Shown here in pieces: positions 35,460 through 45,743 of a stretch of 64,000 nucleotides of DNA. The notes beneath the pieces were generated by a model, which made no database searches, was not told the origin of the DNA, and saw only the letters and a program-made list of their open reading frames with translations. The translations under genes were made by a program, and so were the position numbers. The stretch comes from Paenibacillus sp. ACRRY. Lineage in GTDB: Bacteria; Bacillota; Bacilli; Paenibacillales; Paenibacillaceae. Within the stretch, counting starts at the first letter, position 1. The number at the start of each line of letters is the position of its first letter. The stretch spans positions 1-64,000 of the forward strand of contig NZ_JAKRNM010000001.1 of NCBI RefSeq assembly GCF_022346995.1. Reading direction: 5' to 3'.

Positions 35460-37382
35460 ATGAATTACGATCAACTGGCCAAAGACATCCTATCCCGTGT
35501 AGGTGGTTCTGGAAACGTGAACAGCGTTTTCCACTGTGTAACCAGATTACGTTTTAAATTAAAAAATGAAAGCGTTGCTAAAACAGAAGAGATTAAAAAT
35601 CTGCCTGGCGTCATTACAGTTATGCAGAGTGGTGGACAATATCAGGTGGTCATCGGCAATGAAGTGCCGGATGTATATAAAGCAATAGTGAAGGTGGGCA
35701 ACTTACCAACAGAAGGTCAGGTTGAAGAGACGAAGGAAGAATCGGGGAAAAAAGTAGGACTGTTCAGCCGATTTATTGATATGATCTCAGGAGTTTTCAC
35801 TCCACTTCTCGGCTTGCTTGCTGCAACAGGGATGATCAAAGGTTTTACAGCCATGTTTCTATCCTTTGGCTGGTTGACGGACACATCTGGAACATACCAT
35901 TTGCTCAATGCAACCGGTGACTGTCTGTTCTACTTCTTCCCAGTATTCCTTGGTTATACGGCTATCAAGAAGTTTGGCGGCTCACCATTCCTGGGTATGG
36001 CCATCGGGGCTACACTGGTTTATCCTACACTGTCCGGTTTGACTGCGGGAGATCCATTGTATACCTTGTTCGCGGGTACGCTGTTTGAATCACCGATTCA
36101 TATTACATTCCTGGGTATTCCTGTGATCCTGATGAACTATTCATCGTCGGTTATTCCAATTATTATTGCTACATTCTTTGCCGTGAAGATCGAAAGATTT
36201 TTCAAAAATGTGATTCCTAAAGTGGTTAGTACGTTCCTAGTTCCATTCTTTACTCTGCTTGTTATCGTTCCGGCAACATTCCTTGTGATTGGTCCAGTAT
36301 CCACTTGGGCAGGACAGTTAATCGGTGCAGGAGCAACCGGGATCTACGATCTGAGCCCACTTCTTACAGGACTCGTCATTGGTGGTCTGTGGCAAGTGTT
36401 ATTACTGTTCGGTCTTCACTGGGGTCTGGTTCCAGTCATGCTGCTGAATCTCAGTACGTCCGGAGCTGATCCGGTGGTTGCCATGTCGTTCGCTGCTTCC
36501 TTTGCTCAAATTGGTGCGGTACTTGCAGTAATGTTGAGAACTAAAAATCCGAAACTGAAATCATTAAGTATTCCGGCCTTCATCTCAGGCATCTTCGGTG
36601 TAACCGAGCCGGCAATCTATGGTGTGACCCTTCCACTCAAAAAACCGTTTATTATGAGCTGTATTGCAGGTGGTATTGGCGGCGCCATACTGGGATTCTT
36701 CGGTTCGAAAATGTACATGTTTGGCGGACTAGGCGTATTCGGTTATCCGACCTTCATTAACCCGGCCACAGGTGTTGATTCTGCATTCTACATGGCACTT
36801 GTAGCAACAGCCGTTGCGTTCGTACTTGGTTTCGTTCTTACGTATGTGGTTGGTTTCAAGGAAGCTGCTGCACAAGCACCAACTCCGGCAGCTGCGCCAG
36901 TACCTGTACTCGATCCGAATCCGAACAGCAAATACGAAATCTTCAGCCCAATGGCTGGCGAAGTTATTCAATTGAAGGAAATTAACGACATTACATTTGC
37001 TGGTGAGCATATGGGTAAAGGGATTGCGATTCGACCAACAAGTGGCCGAGTGGTATCTCCAATCACAGGTGTCGTACAAACGGTTTACCGCACGAAACAT
37101 GCCATTGGGCTAGTAACGGATGATGGTGTAGAAATGCTGATCCACATTGGACAAGATACGGTACAACTGAAAGGTCAACATTTCAATGCTCATGTAAAAG
37201 ATGGTGACCGGGTCAACGTTGGAGATTTGATTATGGAGTTTGATCTGCAGGCAATCAAGGATGCCGGTTATGAGACGGTTACTCCAATTATTATTACGAA
37301 TACTTCAAATTATCTGGATGTTGTGGGCACAGAGAGTGCATCGGTGAACGAAAAAGACAAATTGCTGACTGTGCTTGGTTAA
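35460..37382 (+). CDS. bglP: Beta-glucoside PTS permease EIIBCA (cassette 2)
   Basis: 640 residues, ATG after AGAGGGAGAATTACT. EIIB 1-90 with the phosphocysteine in HCVTRLRF; EIIC about 105-460 with GVTEPAIYGVT; linker rich in Ala and Pro (APTPAAAPVPV); EIIA about 490-640 with the phosphohistidine in LIHIGQDTVQLKGQ. It is a full-length paralogue of the permease at 22957. The differing EIIC sequences suggest different beta-glucoside or beta-linked disaccharide preferences; this is inference. Confidence 0.95.
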   Translation: MNYDQLAKDILSRVGGSGNVNSVFHCVTRLRFKLKNESVAKTEEIKNLPGVITVMQSGGQYQVVIGNEVPDVYKAIVKVGNLPTEGQVEETKEESGKKVGLFSRFIDMISGVFTPLLGLLAATGMIKGFTAMFLSFGWLTDTSGTYHLLNATGDCLFYFFPVFLGYTAIKKFGGSPFLGMAIGATLVYPTLSGLTAGDPLYTLFAGTLFESPIHITFLGIPVILMNYSSSVIPIIIATFFAVKIERFFKNVIPKVVSTFLVPFFTLLVIVPATFLVIGPVSTWAGQLIGAGATGIYDLSPLLTGLVIGGLWQVLLLFGLHWGLVPVMLLNLSTSGADPVVAMSFAASFAQIGAVLAVMLRTKNPKLKSLSIPAFISGIFGVTEPAIYGVTLPLKKPFIMSCIAGGIGGAILGFFGSKMYMFGGLGVFGYPTFINPATGVDSAFYMALVATAVAFVLGFVLTYVVGFKEAAAQAPTPAAAPVPVLDPNPNSKYEIFSPMAGEVIQLKEINDITFAGEHMGKGIAIRPTSGRVVSPITGVVQTVYRTKHAIGLVTDDGVEMLIHIGQDTVQLKGQHFNAHVKDGDRVNVGDLIMEFDLQAIKDAGYETVTPIIITNTSNYLDVVGTESASVNEKDKLLTVLG

Positions 37383-37401
37383 ATCAAGTTTGGATGAATA
37401 G

Positions 37402-38856
<1,455 letters not shown>

Positions 38857-38888
38857 GTGCTGTCCAGTAAGTGGAATTCAAAAAAAGG

Positions 38889-38929
38889 GAGGAGCAATCC
38901 CGTCTTACACACGGAACTGCTCCTCTTTT
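38889..38929. terminator. Terminator of cassette 2
   Basis: GAGGAGCA pairs with TGCTCCTC, with an inner CCG/CGG pair, then TTTT. A-rich sequence upstream allows action on the opposite strand as well. Confidence 0.82.
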
Positions 38930-38987
38930 GTTCAATTGAACAGAACTTTGGCAAGTTCACTTTTATATTTTCATATAAGTGAACCAA

Positions 38988-40148
38988 TTAAGGGACTTGC
39001 AGGCTCCGATGTGCATTTAATCTGCCATACTGCCAATAGACCCCTGAACCGGATACGGGATCGGAGGCAAAGCACAACGCATCACGGATCTGGGCATTGG
39101 TTTTGCCTTGGGCAGCAAGCAAGGCAGCCGCGCCCGCGACCTGTGGCGCAGCCATTGATGTTCCGCTCATATAAGCGTATGAGCTACCGAGGTACGTGGA
39201 CAGTATGCTGTCACCCGGAGCAGACATGTCAACCCATGAACCATAGTTGGAGAAAGTGGATTTCAGATCGGAAGGATTGGTGGAAGCGACGGCAATTACA
39301 TTGGGGTAGGAGGCGGGCACAATTGGATAGGAAGTATTGTCATTGCCGGCAGCAGCAATAATGACTGCCCCGCGGTCCCAGGCATACTGTACGGCAGCTT
39401 GCAAAAAGGCATCGCCGACAGGTCCGCCCAGACTCAAATTCACCACTTGTATACCGTTATTGGCAGCATTGACCAGCCCGTTGCCGACATTGCCCATGGT
39501 CCCCATCCCGCTATCATCTAGGACACGAATGGGTACGATGGACGCCAGCGGAGCAACGCCAGCGATGCCAGCTCCATTATTCGTGACCGAAGCCGCAATT
39601 CCCGCCACATGTGTGCCGTGTCCGTTTCCATCCTCGGGGATGGTGTCATAACTGACATAGTCATAACCTGGAAGGAGTTTGCTGGCAAGCTCAGGGTGGT
39701 TTAGCTGCACTCCGGTATCAATAATGGCAATTTTGATGGAGCTGTTGCTTTGGCTAATATCCCAAGCCGCAGGTGCGTTAATTTTTTGCAGGTTATTCTG
39801 ATAAGGGAAGTAGGGGTCATTCGGGGTATAGGATGCCTGAGCGAGGTAATTGGGTTCTACATGTTCAATGAGTTCATGATCCTTATAGTTCTTGAGCATG
39901 CGATGCATGACTCTGCTTGATTCTATTCGATACCAGCCGAGATCCTCATAGGTTTCAGCAACTTTGCATCTTCCTTTTTTATGCAGAGCGTGCATTTGTT
40001 CTGCTGTTGTGCCGTCTTTAAATTTGATCAGGAGCTGCTTGGGAGCATGGGGATGAAACTTTCGCGTTGCAAGGATGTCTTCTACGTAACGATATACAAA
40101 TCCAAGCATGAGCAGAAATGCAGTAGAAATACCCAGCCATAGCCACAT
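38988..40148 (-). CDS. S8 family serine protease (subtilase)
   Basis: 386 residues, ATG after AAGGGGGAAAAAG. A hydrophobic segment at residues 3-20 anchors or exports the protein. A propeptide of inhibitor-I9 type follows (about 35-105: KQLLIKFKDGTTAEQMHALH). The catalytic triad is visible: Asp in IAIIDTGV, His in GHGTHVAG and Ser in SGTSMAAP, with the oxyanion Asn in AAAGNDNTS. It resembles thermitase/fervidolysin-like extracellular subtilases. Acts outside the cell on proteins. Single gene. Confidence 0.93.
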   Translation of the reverse strand: MWLWLGISTAFLLMLGFVYRYVEDILATRKFHPHAPKQLLIKFKDGTTAEQMHALHKKGRCKVAETYEDLGWYRIESSRVMHRMLKNYKDHELIEHVEPNYLAQASYTPNDPYFPYQNNLQKINAPAAWDISQSNSSIKIAIIDTGVQLNHPELASKLLPGYDYVSYDTIPEDGNGHGTHVAGIAASVTNNGAGIAGVAPLASIVPIRVLDDSGMGTMGNVGNGLVNAANNGIQVVNLSLGGPVGDAFLQAAVQYAWDRGAVIIAAAGNDNTSYPIVPASYPNVIAVASTNPSDLKSTFSNYGSWVDMSAPGDSILSTYLGSSYAYMSGTSMAAPQVAGAAALLAAQGKTNAQIRDALCFASDPVSGSGVYWQYGRLNAHRSLQVP

Positions 40149-40372
40149 CGCTTTTTCCCCCTTGTGAGTTTGAAATGGTAATACGCCTTATCGTATGCAG
40201 AATCTCTCAAATCGCGCGGGCTTTCTATCATTTTGGATAGGAGTGTAGGTAGATTGATAGAAGAAAATAAATTGGGTAAGATGGATGGAAGAGAGCGAAC
40301 TCGGAAAGAATGCGGGTTCGGGGTAGGTGCTATAAACCTGGCTCTAATCTAAAGGATAGGAATGAAAATATC

Positions 40373-40894
40373 GTGACACAGCTTCAGACAGTGCCCAAGA
40401 TAATGAAGGTTCAGCTCAATCAGATTGAGCAAGCTGTTGATTTTGCCATGCGTGTCCGCAGAGAAGTTTTTCCAATGATGAATCATGAACAGATACCTGT
40501 GGATCTGATGCAATTTAGAGAACATTATATGGAGACAGCGGGTGCGGTCTTTCTGGTAGCCTTAACGGAGGAAGCGGGCATTGTAGGCTCCATCGGTATT
40601 TTGCCATATGATGGTCGGATTCAGGTGATCGAAGGTCGGTACCCGGAACAATCTGCAGCTGAAATTGTAAAATGTTATGTCGATCCTGCCTATCGCAGAT
40701 ACGGTATTGGTTCACTTTTGGTGAGGGAGCTGGAGCGTGTGGTAAGAAAGATGCCGTACAGCACGTTATACTTACATACCCACCGTTTCTTGCCTGGGGC
40801 TGTAGATTTCTGGCAGCGTCAAGGATTTACAATCGTGACCGAAGAGCATAATGAGTGGCAAATTGTGCATATGGAGAAGCCAGCTGGGAAGTAA
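40373..40894 (+). CDS. GNAT family N-acetyltransferase
   Basis: 173 residues from GTG at 40373, with AAAGGATAGGA upstream. Residues before this in the longer frame from 40310 are not domain-like. The acetyl-CoA site is VDPAYRRYGIGSLLVREL at about 100-117. The C-terminal block FWQRQGFTIVTEE is typical of GNAT proteins. The acceptor substrate is unknown. Start codon uncertain: ATG at 40405 is the alternative. Confidence 0.82.
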   Translation: MTQLQTVPKIMKVQLNQIEQAVDFAMRVRREVFPMMNHEQIPVDLMQFREHYMETAGAVFLVALTEEAGIVGSIGILPYDGRIQVIEGRYPEQSAAEIVKCYVDPAYRRYGIGSLLVRELERVVRKMPYSTLYLHTHRFLPGAVDFWQRQGFTIVTEEHNEWQIVHMEKPAGK

Positions 40895-40996
40895 TCTTTA
40901 CTGTAAAGAAGGTAGCAATGATCAAGTCGAAGCAAGCAAACGAGCGCAGTTGGTAACGGCCAAATCGAAAACGCCAGAGATCGGAGAGATGTATTT

Positions 40997-41455
40997 ATGT
41001 ATACAAGTCTGATTGAAAAACTGAAGCATACCGAGGCTATACGCTGGTTCCCCAATCATCAGGTTCAGGAGAGCTGGATTATCGAAGTAGAACAAGAACT
41101 CGGCTTCGCATTGCCTCCTTCCTATCGCTGGTGGCTCCTGAATTATGGTCAAGCGATGTTAAGCGGGACAGAAATTCTAACCGTTGCGCCTCCAGAGGAC
41201 CGAGAATATGCAGACACGGATATTCTGTACATATACCGGCTTGCTGATGAACAGGCGAAGCAGGAAGGCAAGTTGGAACTGTTTATTCCGGATGAGGACG
41301 AGTATTACTACTTTGATACATTGACCGCTGATGACCGTGGGGAATACAAGGTTATGCGGCTGGATTATTTTAATGGCGAGCCTGAAGTGTATGCGGACTC
41401 CTTCGCCGAATTTTTGGAGAAGTTAATTGATCAACGAACCCCTCGGAATCCGTAA
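40997..41455 (+). CDS. SMI1/KNR4 (SUKH) family protein
   Basis: 152 residues, ATG after GATCGGAGAG. The signature is clear: IIEVEQELGFALPPSYRWWL near residue 30 and FAEFLEKLI at the C-terminus, with a central acidic segment (FIPDEDEYYYFD). SUKH proteins commonly act as immunity proteins against contact-dependent or polymorphic toxins. No toxin gene is adjacent, so this is an orphan immunity gene or has another binding role. Confidence 0.85.
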   Translation: MYTSLIEKLKHTEAIRWFPNHQVQESWIIEVEQELGFALPPSYRWWLLNYGQAMLSGTEILTVAPPEDREYADTDILYIYRLADEQAKQEGKLELFIPDEDEYYYFDTLTADDRGEYKVMRLDYFNGEPEVYADSFAEFLEKLIDQRTPRNP

Positions 41456-41582
41456 TTTCACTATGCTGTTTATGTGCTAAGACCGGCTCGTTGGAAAACA
41501 TAGACGAATAAGTGTTTTGCATGAATGAATGGATGAATGGATGGATACATCATGGCTTGAGACATAAGGGGGGCAGATTCAG

Positions 41583-42443
41583 ATGAACACACGGACACGT
41601 AAGATAGTCTTTATCGATATTGATGGCACACTTGTGGATGATGATGGGAACATACCTGTTTCAGCTCAGAAGGCTTGTAGGCAGGCACGTGCGAATGGAC
41701 ATCTGCTCTATTTGTGTACAGGGCGTTCCAAGGCGGAGATCTATGATTCCATCTGGGACGTCGGATTCGATGGTCTGATTGGTGCAGGTGGCGGATACGT
41801 AGAATTCGGCGAGGATGTTCTCTATCATAAAAAGGTAACAGCTGAAGATGTTCGGCATATGGTCGATTTTTTCAATGAACATCAGATTGATTTCTATCTC
41901 GAATCCAATTCGGCCTTATACGCAAGCAGCAATCTTCAACCCCACCTCGAACGTCGCATATACGGTGATGTGGAGAATGATCCAGCAGCCAGAGCCAAAA
42001 AGGAACAGAAGCCACATCCGTTTATTGCGGGTCTAACCTACGGTGAAGCCGACTTATACAAGGATGATGTCAACAAGGTTTGTTTTCTGGAAAGTGCTGT
42101 GGTTCCGTTTGATCGGATTAAGCAGGAGTTTCAGGGCAAATTCGAGGTTATCCAGTGCACCGTACCCATCTTTGGAGAGGGAAGCGGGGAGCTCATGATT
42201 CCTGGCATTCACAAGGCAATTGCGATTGTAGATCTGCTGGAACACCTGGGCATGTCTCGGGAAGACACATTGGCCATCGGAGACGGCATGAACGATGCGG
42301 AGATGCTGGAATTTTGCAATATAGGCATTGCCATGGGCAATGCGAAGCCCGGTCTGAAAGCCATTGCCGATGACATTACCGAAACCATAGAGGAAGACGG
42401 GTTGTATCACAGTTTTGTGAAGTATGGCTTAATTCAGTCTTAA
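41583..42443 (+). CDS. Cof-type HAD phosphatase
   Basis: 286 residues, ATG after AAGGGGGGCAG. HAD motif I is DIDGTLVDD, motif II is CTGRS, and motifs III/IV are GDGMNDAEML with IAMGNA. The C2-type cap lies between residues about 80 and 200. These enzymes dephosphorylate small sugar or nucleotide phosphates and flavin cofactors in the cytosol. The substrate cannot be assigned. The 127-nt gap upstream contains a run of GAATGAATGGATGAATGGAT-like tetranucleotides. Confidence 0.88.
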   Translation: MNTRTRKIVFIDIDGTLVDDDGNIPVSAQKACRQARANGHLLYLCTGRSKAEIYDSIWDVGFDGLIGAGGGYVEFGEDVLYHKKVTAEDVRHMVDFFNEHQIDFYLESNSALYASSNLQPHLERRIYGDVENDPAARAKKEQKPHPFIAGLTYGEADLYKDDVNKVCFLESAVVPFDRIKQEFQGKFEVIQCTVPIFGEGSGELMIPGIHKAIAIVDLLEHLGMSREDTLAIGDGMNDAEMLEFCNIGIAMGNAKPGLKAIADDITETIEEDGLYHSFVKYGLIQS

Positions 42444-42512
42444 CGCTCTCAAGCAATCCAAAATAGTAAGGCGATCAGGCAGCTCCTATAATGGAGATGT
42501 CTGTTTGCAATG

Positions 42513-42620
42513 TTAAGACTTAGAGATAAAGGTCAGGATCCAGAAGAGAAGCCCGCCAAGGCCGCCCACACACAGTCCGCATAGGAGCGTAAAAAGAAAT
42601 ACAAATTTTTTCCCGTTCAT
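42513..42620 (-). CDS. 35-residue hydrophobic peptide
   Basis: An ATG at 42620 (minus strand) is preceded 6 nt upstream by GGGAGA. It encodes 35 residues: basic MNGKK, then a hydrophobic stretch FVFLFTLLCGLCVGG and LGGLLFWILTFI, ending SKS. It has two cysteines and six glycines. One membrane-spanning helix, N-in. Too short for normal gene calling and without a family I can name. It fills most of the gap between the HAD gene and the YjfB gene. Confidence 0.6.
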   Translation of the reverse strand: MNGKKFVFLFTLLCGLCVGGLGGLLFWILTFISKS

Positions 42621-42682
42621 GAGATTTCTCCCGCTTAAATTGTAATAATGGTGCGTTAGATTACATAATTCCTGTACAGTAT

Positions 42683-42689
42683 CCGATAT
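42683..42689 (+). promoter_or_regulatory. Possible SigD-type -10 element for the yjfB-like gene
   Basis: CCGATAT matches the SigD (flagellar) -10 GCCGATAT at 7 of its 8 bases, 46 nt before the start. No clear TAAA -35 is present at the correct distance. Confidence 0.4.
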
Positions 42690-42734
42690 ATATTAGGTAC
42701 GCTCATTTAATAGCTACATAAAGGAGTGCAGAAC

Positions 42735-42917
42735 ATGGATATTGCAGCATTATCAATGGCCATGAGTCAAACATCGCTGGCACAGTCGGCGAGTTTGCAG
42801 GTGATGTCAATGTCGAAAGACATGGCAGAACAACAAGGTCAACAGCTTACGGAAATGTTAAAATCAGTTCCAGCTCCACATCCGAATCTGGGAAGTAGTC
42901 TGGATATTTCCGTTTAG
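42735..42917 (+). CDS. YjfB family putative motility protein
   Basis: 60 residues, ATG after AAGGAGTGCAGAAC. MDIAALSMAMSQ followed by QSASLQVMSMSKDMAEQQGQ and a Pro-containing C-terminus (APHPNLGSSLDISV) match the YjfB family, small proteins of the SigD motility regulon in Bacillus with unknown molecular function. No other motility gene is in the window. Confidence 0.82.
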   Translation: MDIAALSMAMSQTSLAQSASLQVMSMSKDMAEQQGQQLTEMLKSVPAPHPNLGSSLDISV

Positions 42918-42961
42918 ACATTTTCAAAGAAATACATGTTCAAAGACAGCTGCAGCAAGCG

Positions 42962-43010
42962 AACCCAAACCGTTTCAATTCATCGAATTGAGGCTGTTTG
43001 GGTTGTTTTA
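42962..43010. terminator. Terminator between convergent genes
   Basis: AACCCAAAC and TCAATTC pair with GAATTGA and GTTTGGGTT, followed by GTTTTA. Strong stem shared by the YjfB-like gene and the minus-strand gene at 43014. Confidence 0.82.
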
Positions 43011-43013
43011 CGA

Positions 43014-43901
43014 CTAGGAATGCTGGAGGATCATACTCCCAAAAAGCTGACGGGCCTTGTCCCAATCCACACCGAGTTTACCTTGCCATCCAGCCCACGG
43101 CATCTCCATGTCGGAGCGGCCTTTCGTATTGCTGAGCACTAATTCGGCATTCAGCAGTTCTTCAATATTGGTCCAATGATCGGGACGAAGGGGGAGAATC
43201 TGGTTCGGTAGAACACCTACTCGGGATAACGATTTTAATATGCCTCTGCGGATGCCAGCCTGTCCTTTGATCAATTTCTCGGCTGTGAGCCGTTTCTCAT
43301 ATTTTCCCGGAGACTCATCACTCTCTGCCCGATCCAAACTATGAAGCAGTTGATTGAAGGTGAGAATGTCCTCTTCACTCGGTATAATGGATTCATGTTC
43401 AAGCAGGGAAACTAGCTCTGTCAAATCAGCATATGCCCCTAAACTAGTCGAGCTGTAATCATGTCCCAAATGAACGGCATAGCGAATAAAGGACAAATTA
43501 TCCCATGAGTCATTGCTGTTACGGCTTAAACCGCAGTATTTACAACAATGGAATTGTTCCGCCTCTTCATAAGCATGGTGCTGCATGTGAATCATCATAT
43601 GATAGCTTCCAAGTGTAGTTATGCCCCGGGGATAACTTCCACCAACACCCGCCACAAATGCATTAGTGATCGTGGTCCAGGATAGATGTTTACTTTGCTG
43701 CAAATCGATTAATTGTTGAATGATCTGATCATGGTCGATTCGCTCCAGATCATTCGGCACCCAGCCGTTCGTATGCAGTACTTCTTGTTCGTCAGCAGTT
43801 AGTGTATCTGTTTGATACGCCATCACTTGGCGCTCGCTGTCGTACTTTCCATTGGCATGTAGATACAGCTTTTTAAGCACTTTCATGCATTTTTTGTCCA
43901 T
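43014..43901 (-). CDS. Hypothetical cytosolic protein
   Basis: 295 residues. ATG at 43901 is chosen because GAGGAG lies 6 nt before it; the upstream ATG at 43907 touches that site. No signal or membrane segment. A CCKYCG motif with nearby His-rich segment (MMIHMQHHAYEEAEQFH) suggests a metal site around residues 105-130. Ends with a PWAGWQGKLGVDWDKARQLFG block. I do not recognise the family. Confidence 0.72.
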   Translation of the reverse strand: MDKKCMKVLKKLYLHANGKYDSERQVMAYQTDTLTADEQEVLHTNGWVPNDLERIDHDQIIQQLIDLQQSKHLSWTTITNAFVAGVGGSYPRGITTLGSYHMMIHMQHHAYEEAEQFHCCKYCGLSRNSNDSWDNLSFIRYAVHLGHDYSSTSLGAYADLTELVSLLEHESIIPSEEDILTFNQLLHSLDRAESDESPGKYEKRLTAEKLIKGQAGIRRGILKSLSRVGVLPNQILPLRPDHWTNIEELLNAELVLSNTKGRSDMEMPWAGWQGKLGVDWDKARQLFGSMILQHS

Positions 43902-44013
43902 GAGCATCTCCTCAAAAGTTAGTTGCTTATCCTAAGACTGTCGTGTAGACTTGATTGCTTCATTTCATTATAAGTGAGATGATGGCAATATTACAGATGA
44001 GAAGCGGTGAAGC

Positions 44014-44706
44014 ATGCGAATTAATAAATACATAAGTGAAACGGGATTCTGCTCTCGGCGGGAGACAGACCGCTTAATTGCAGCGGGGCGCATTACGATC
44101 AATGGTAAGGTATGTGTAAAAGGGGCTGAGGTTGAGGCAGAGGATATCGTCCTTATCGACGGTAAGAAAATCCCTCAGGTTGCTCGTCAACCTGTGTACT
44201 TGGCTCTGAACAAACCAATAGGTATTGTCTGTACGGCAGCACAACAAGTCGAGGGGAATATTATACAGTATGTGAATTATCCATCACGTATTTTTGCCGT
44301 AGGTAGGCTGGATAAAGCCTCGGAAGGTTTGATTTTGCTTACGAACAATGGAGAGATTGTCAACAAAATGATGCGATCAGAGCATAATCATGAGAAAGAG
44401 TACGTGGTGACCGTGGATAAACCGGTGACAGACGAATTCATAAGGATGATGTCCCAGGGAGTCGAGATTCTGGACGTAATAACCAAGCCATGCAAAGTAT
44501 ATCGTCACAGCGAGAATGTTTTTCGGATTATTCTGACACAGGGGCTTAACCTGCAAATTCGCAGAATGTGCAAAGCCCTGGGGTACAGAGTTCTAAAACT
44601 GGAGCGCATCCGTATTATGAATATAACACTGGATCAGCTGGAACGAGGACAATGGAGGCATCTGGAGAAGCATGAACTGAATACACTGCTTGCCAGGCTG
44701 AATTAG
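44014..44706 (+). CDS. rluF: 23S rRNA pseudouridine synthase RluF-like
   Basis: 230 residues, ATG after GAGAAGCGGTGAAGC. S4 RNA-binding domain at the N-terminus (RINKYISETGFCSRRETDRL). The catalytic Asp is in GRLDKASEGLILLTN at about residue 100. GLNLQIRRMCKALGYRV and LERIRIMNI are typical of the RluB/E/F group, and the sequence fits RluF best. It converts a uridine in 23S rRNA helix 74/90 region to pseudouridine. Single gene with a strong terminator. Confidence 0.9.
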   Translation: MRINKYISETGFCSRRETDRLIAAGRITINGKVCVKGAEVEAEDIVLIDGKKIPQVARQPVYLALNKPIGIVCTAAQQVEGNIIQYVNYPSRIFAVGRLDKASEGLILLTNNGEIVNKMMRSEHNHEKEYVVTVDKPVTDEFIRMMSQGVEILDVITKPCKVYRHSENVFRIILTQGLNLQIRRMCKALGYRVLKLERIRIMNITLDQLERGQWRHLEKHELNTLLARLN

Positions 44707-44760
44707 GTAACTACTCCTAGCTCGAAGAATAACATTTTGTGCAAAAGGCAAGTCATTGTA

Positions 44761-44806
44761 ACGCAAAGAAGGCACTTATCCCGAATGGATGGTGCCTTCT
44801 TTGCGT
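44761..44806. terminator. Bidirectional terminator, perfect 15-bp stem
   Basis: ACGCAAAGAAGGCAC and GTGCCTTCTTTGCGT are exact inverted repeats over a 16-nt loop. Lies between the convergent RluF and EamA genes. Confidence 0.82.
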
Positions 44807-44822
44807 TCAAAACGACCAGCAC

Positions 44823-45743
44823 CTAATGGATCTCGGACAGCTTCGATCCGGGGGCATGCTTCCGCACTTTTCGTTCTGAGATAATTGAACCCACGAGTGT
44901 TAACACCGCACCAAGCATGATGATCCAAGTAATGGGTTCATGCAGCAGCAGTGCGGAGGCTAACAGTGTAATCACAGGCACCAAATAAATGTAAACGCTG
45001 GTTTTCACTGCTCCCAGAAGGCTTACCGCCCTATTCCAGGTTACAAAACACAATGCAGAAGCGCCTACCCCGAGAAAAAGAAGATTGGAAAGGTTGGTCA
45101 GATCGGCTAATCGCTCCATGTTAAAACGGAATTCGAACAGGAATAAGGCAGGGAGCATGAACAAAAGCCCGTAAAAGAATACTTTGCGTGTTGCACCAAT
45201 GGTGTGATAGTGAAGATCGCCTATTTTGCGCATAAGGACGGAATAGATCGCCCATACAGCAGGAGCTACAAAAGCAAGCAAATCGCCCAGTGGATTCAGC
45301 TGCAGGCTGTAACGCCCATTGAACGCAATGATCACAATGCCTGTCAAAGCAATACCAAAACCGACGACAAAACGCCGGGATAACGGCTCATCCTTCAGGA
45401 AGAAATGTGCAAGCACAGCGGTAAAGAAAGGTGCAATGGAAACAATGACACCTGCGTTGGAAGCCAATGTGAATACCAGTGCGATATTTTCGATTAAAAA
45501 ATACAATGTGACCCCGCACAGTCCCGCAGCCATAAAAAGCAGCTCTTCCCGGATCGATGATGACCGCATCACACGTGGGTAGATCAGGAACAACACCGCA
45601 TATCCAATCAGAAAACGGAACAACAAAATTTCCACAGGTGTAAAGTCGATGAGCAGAACTTTAGTGGAGATAAAGGTAGTCCCCCAGATCAAAATCGTAA
45701 GCAAAGCGAGCAGGTGACCGGCCTTATGTTTATTTTCACTCAT
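44823..45743 (-). CDS. EamA/DMT family transporter
   Basis: 306 residues. Ten hydrophobic segments in two EamA repeats (HLLALLTILIWGTTFISTKV at the start; NPLGDLLAFVAPAVWAIYSV in the second). This fold exports or imports small metabolites such as amino acids and drugs. Its ATG overlaps the stop of the upstream AraC gene by 4 nt (ATGA), so they are one operon and the regulator probably controls the exporter. Confidence 0.9.
   Translation of the reverse strand: MSENKHKAGHLLALLTILIWGTTFISTKVLLIDFTPVEILLFRFLIGYAVLFLIYPRVMRSSSIREELLFMAAGLCGVTLYFLIENIALVFTLASNAGVIVSIAPFFTAVLAHFFLKDEPLSRRFVVGFGIALTGIVIIAFNGRYSLQLNPLGDLLAFVAPAVWAIYSVLMRKIGDLHYHTIGATRKVFFYGLLFMLPALFLFEFRFNMERLADLTNLSNLLFLGVGASALCFVTWNRAVSLLGAVKTSVYIYLVPVITLLASALLLHEPITWIIMLGAVLTLVGSIISERKVRKHAPGSKLSEIH

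Noticed and set aside
41520..41550. GAAT/GGAT tetranucleotide run before the HAD gene
   Set aside because: Only about 25 bp and imperfect; too short to call a microsatellite with phase-variation function.
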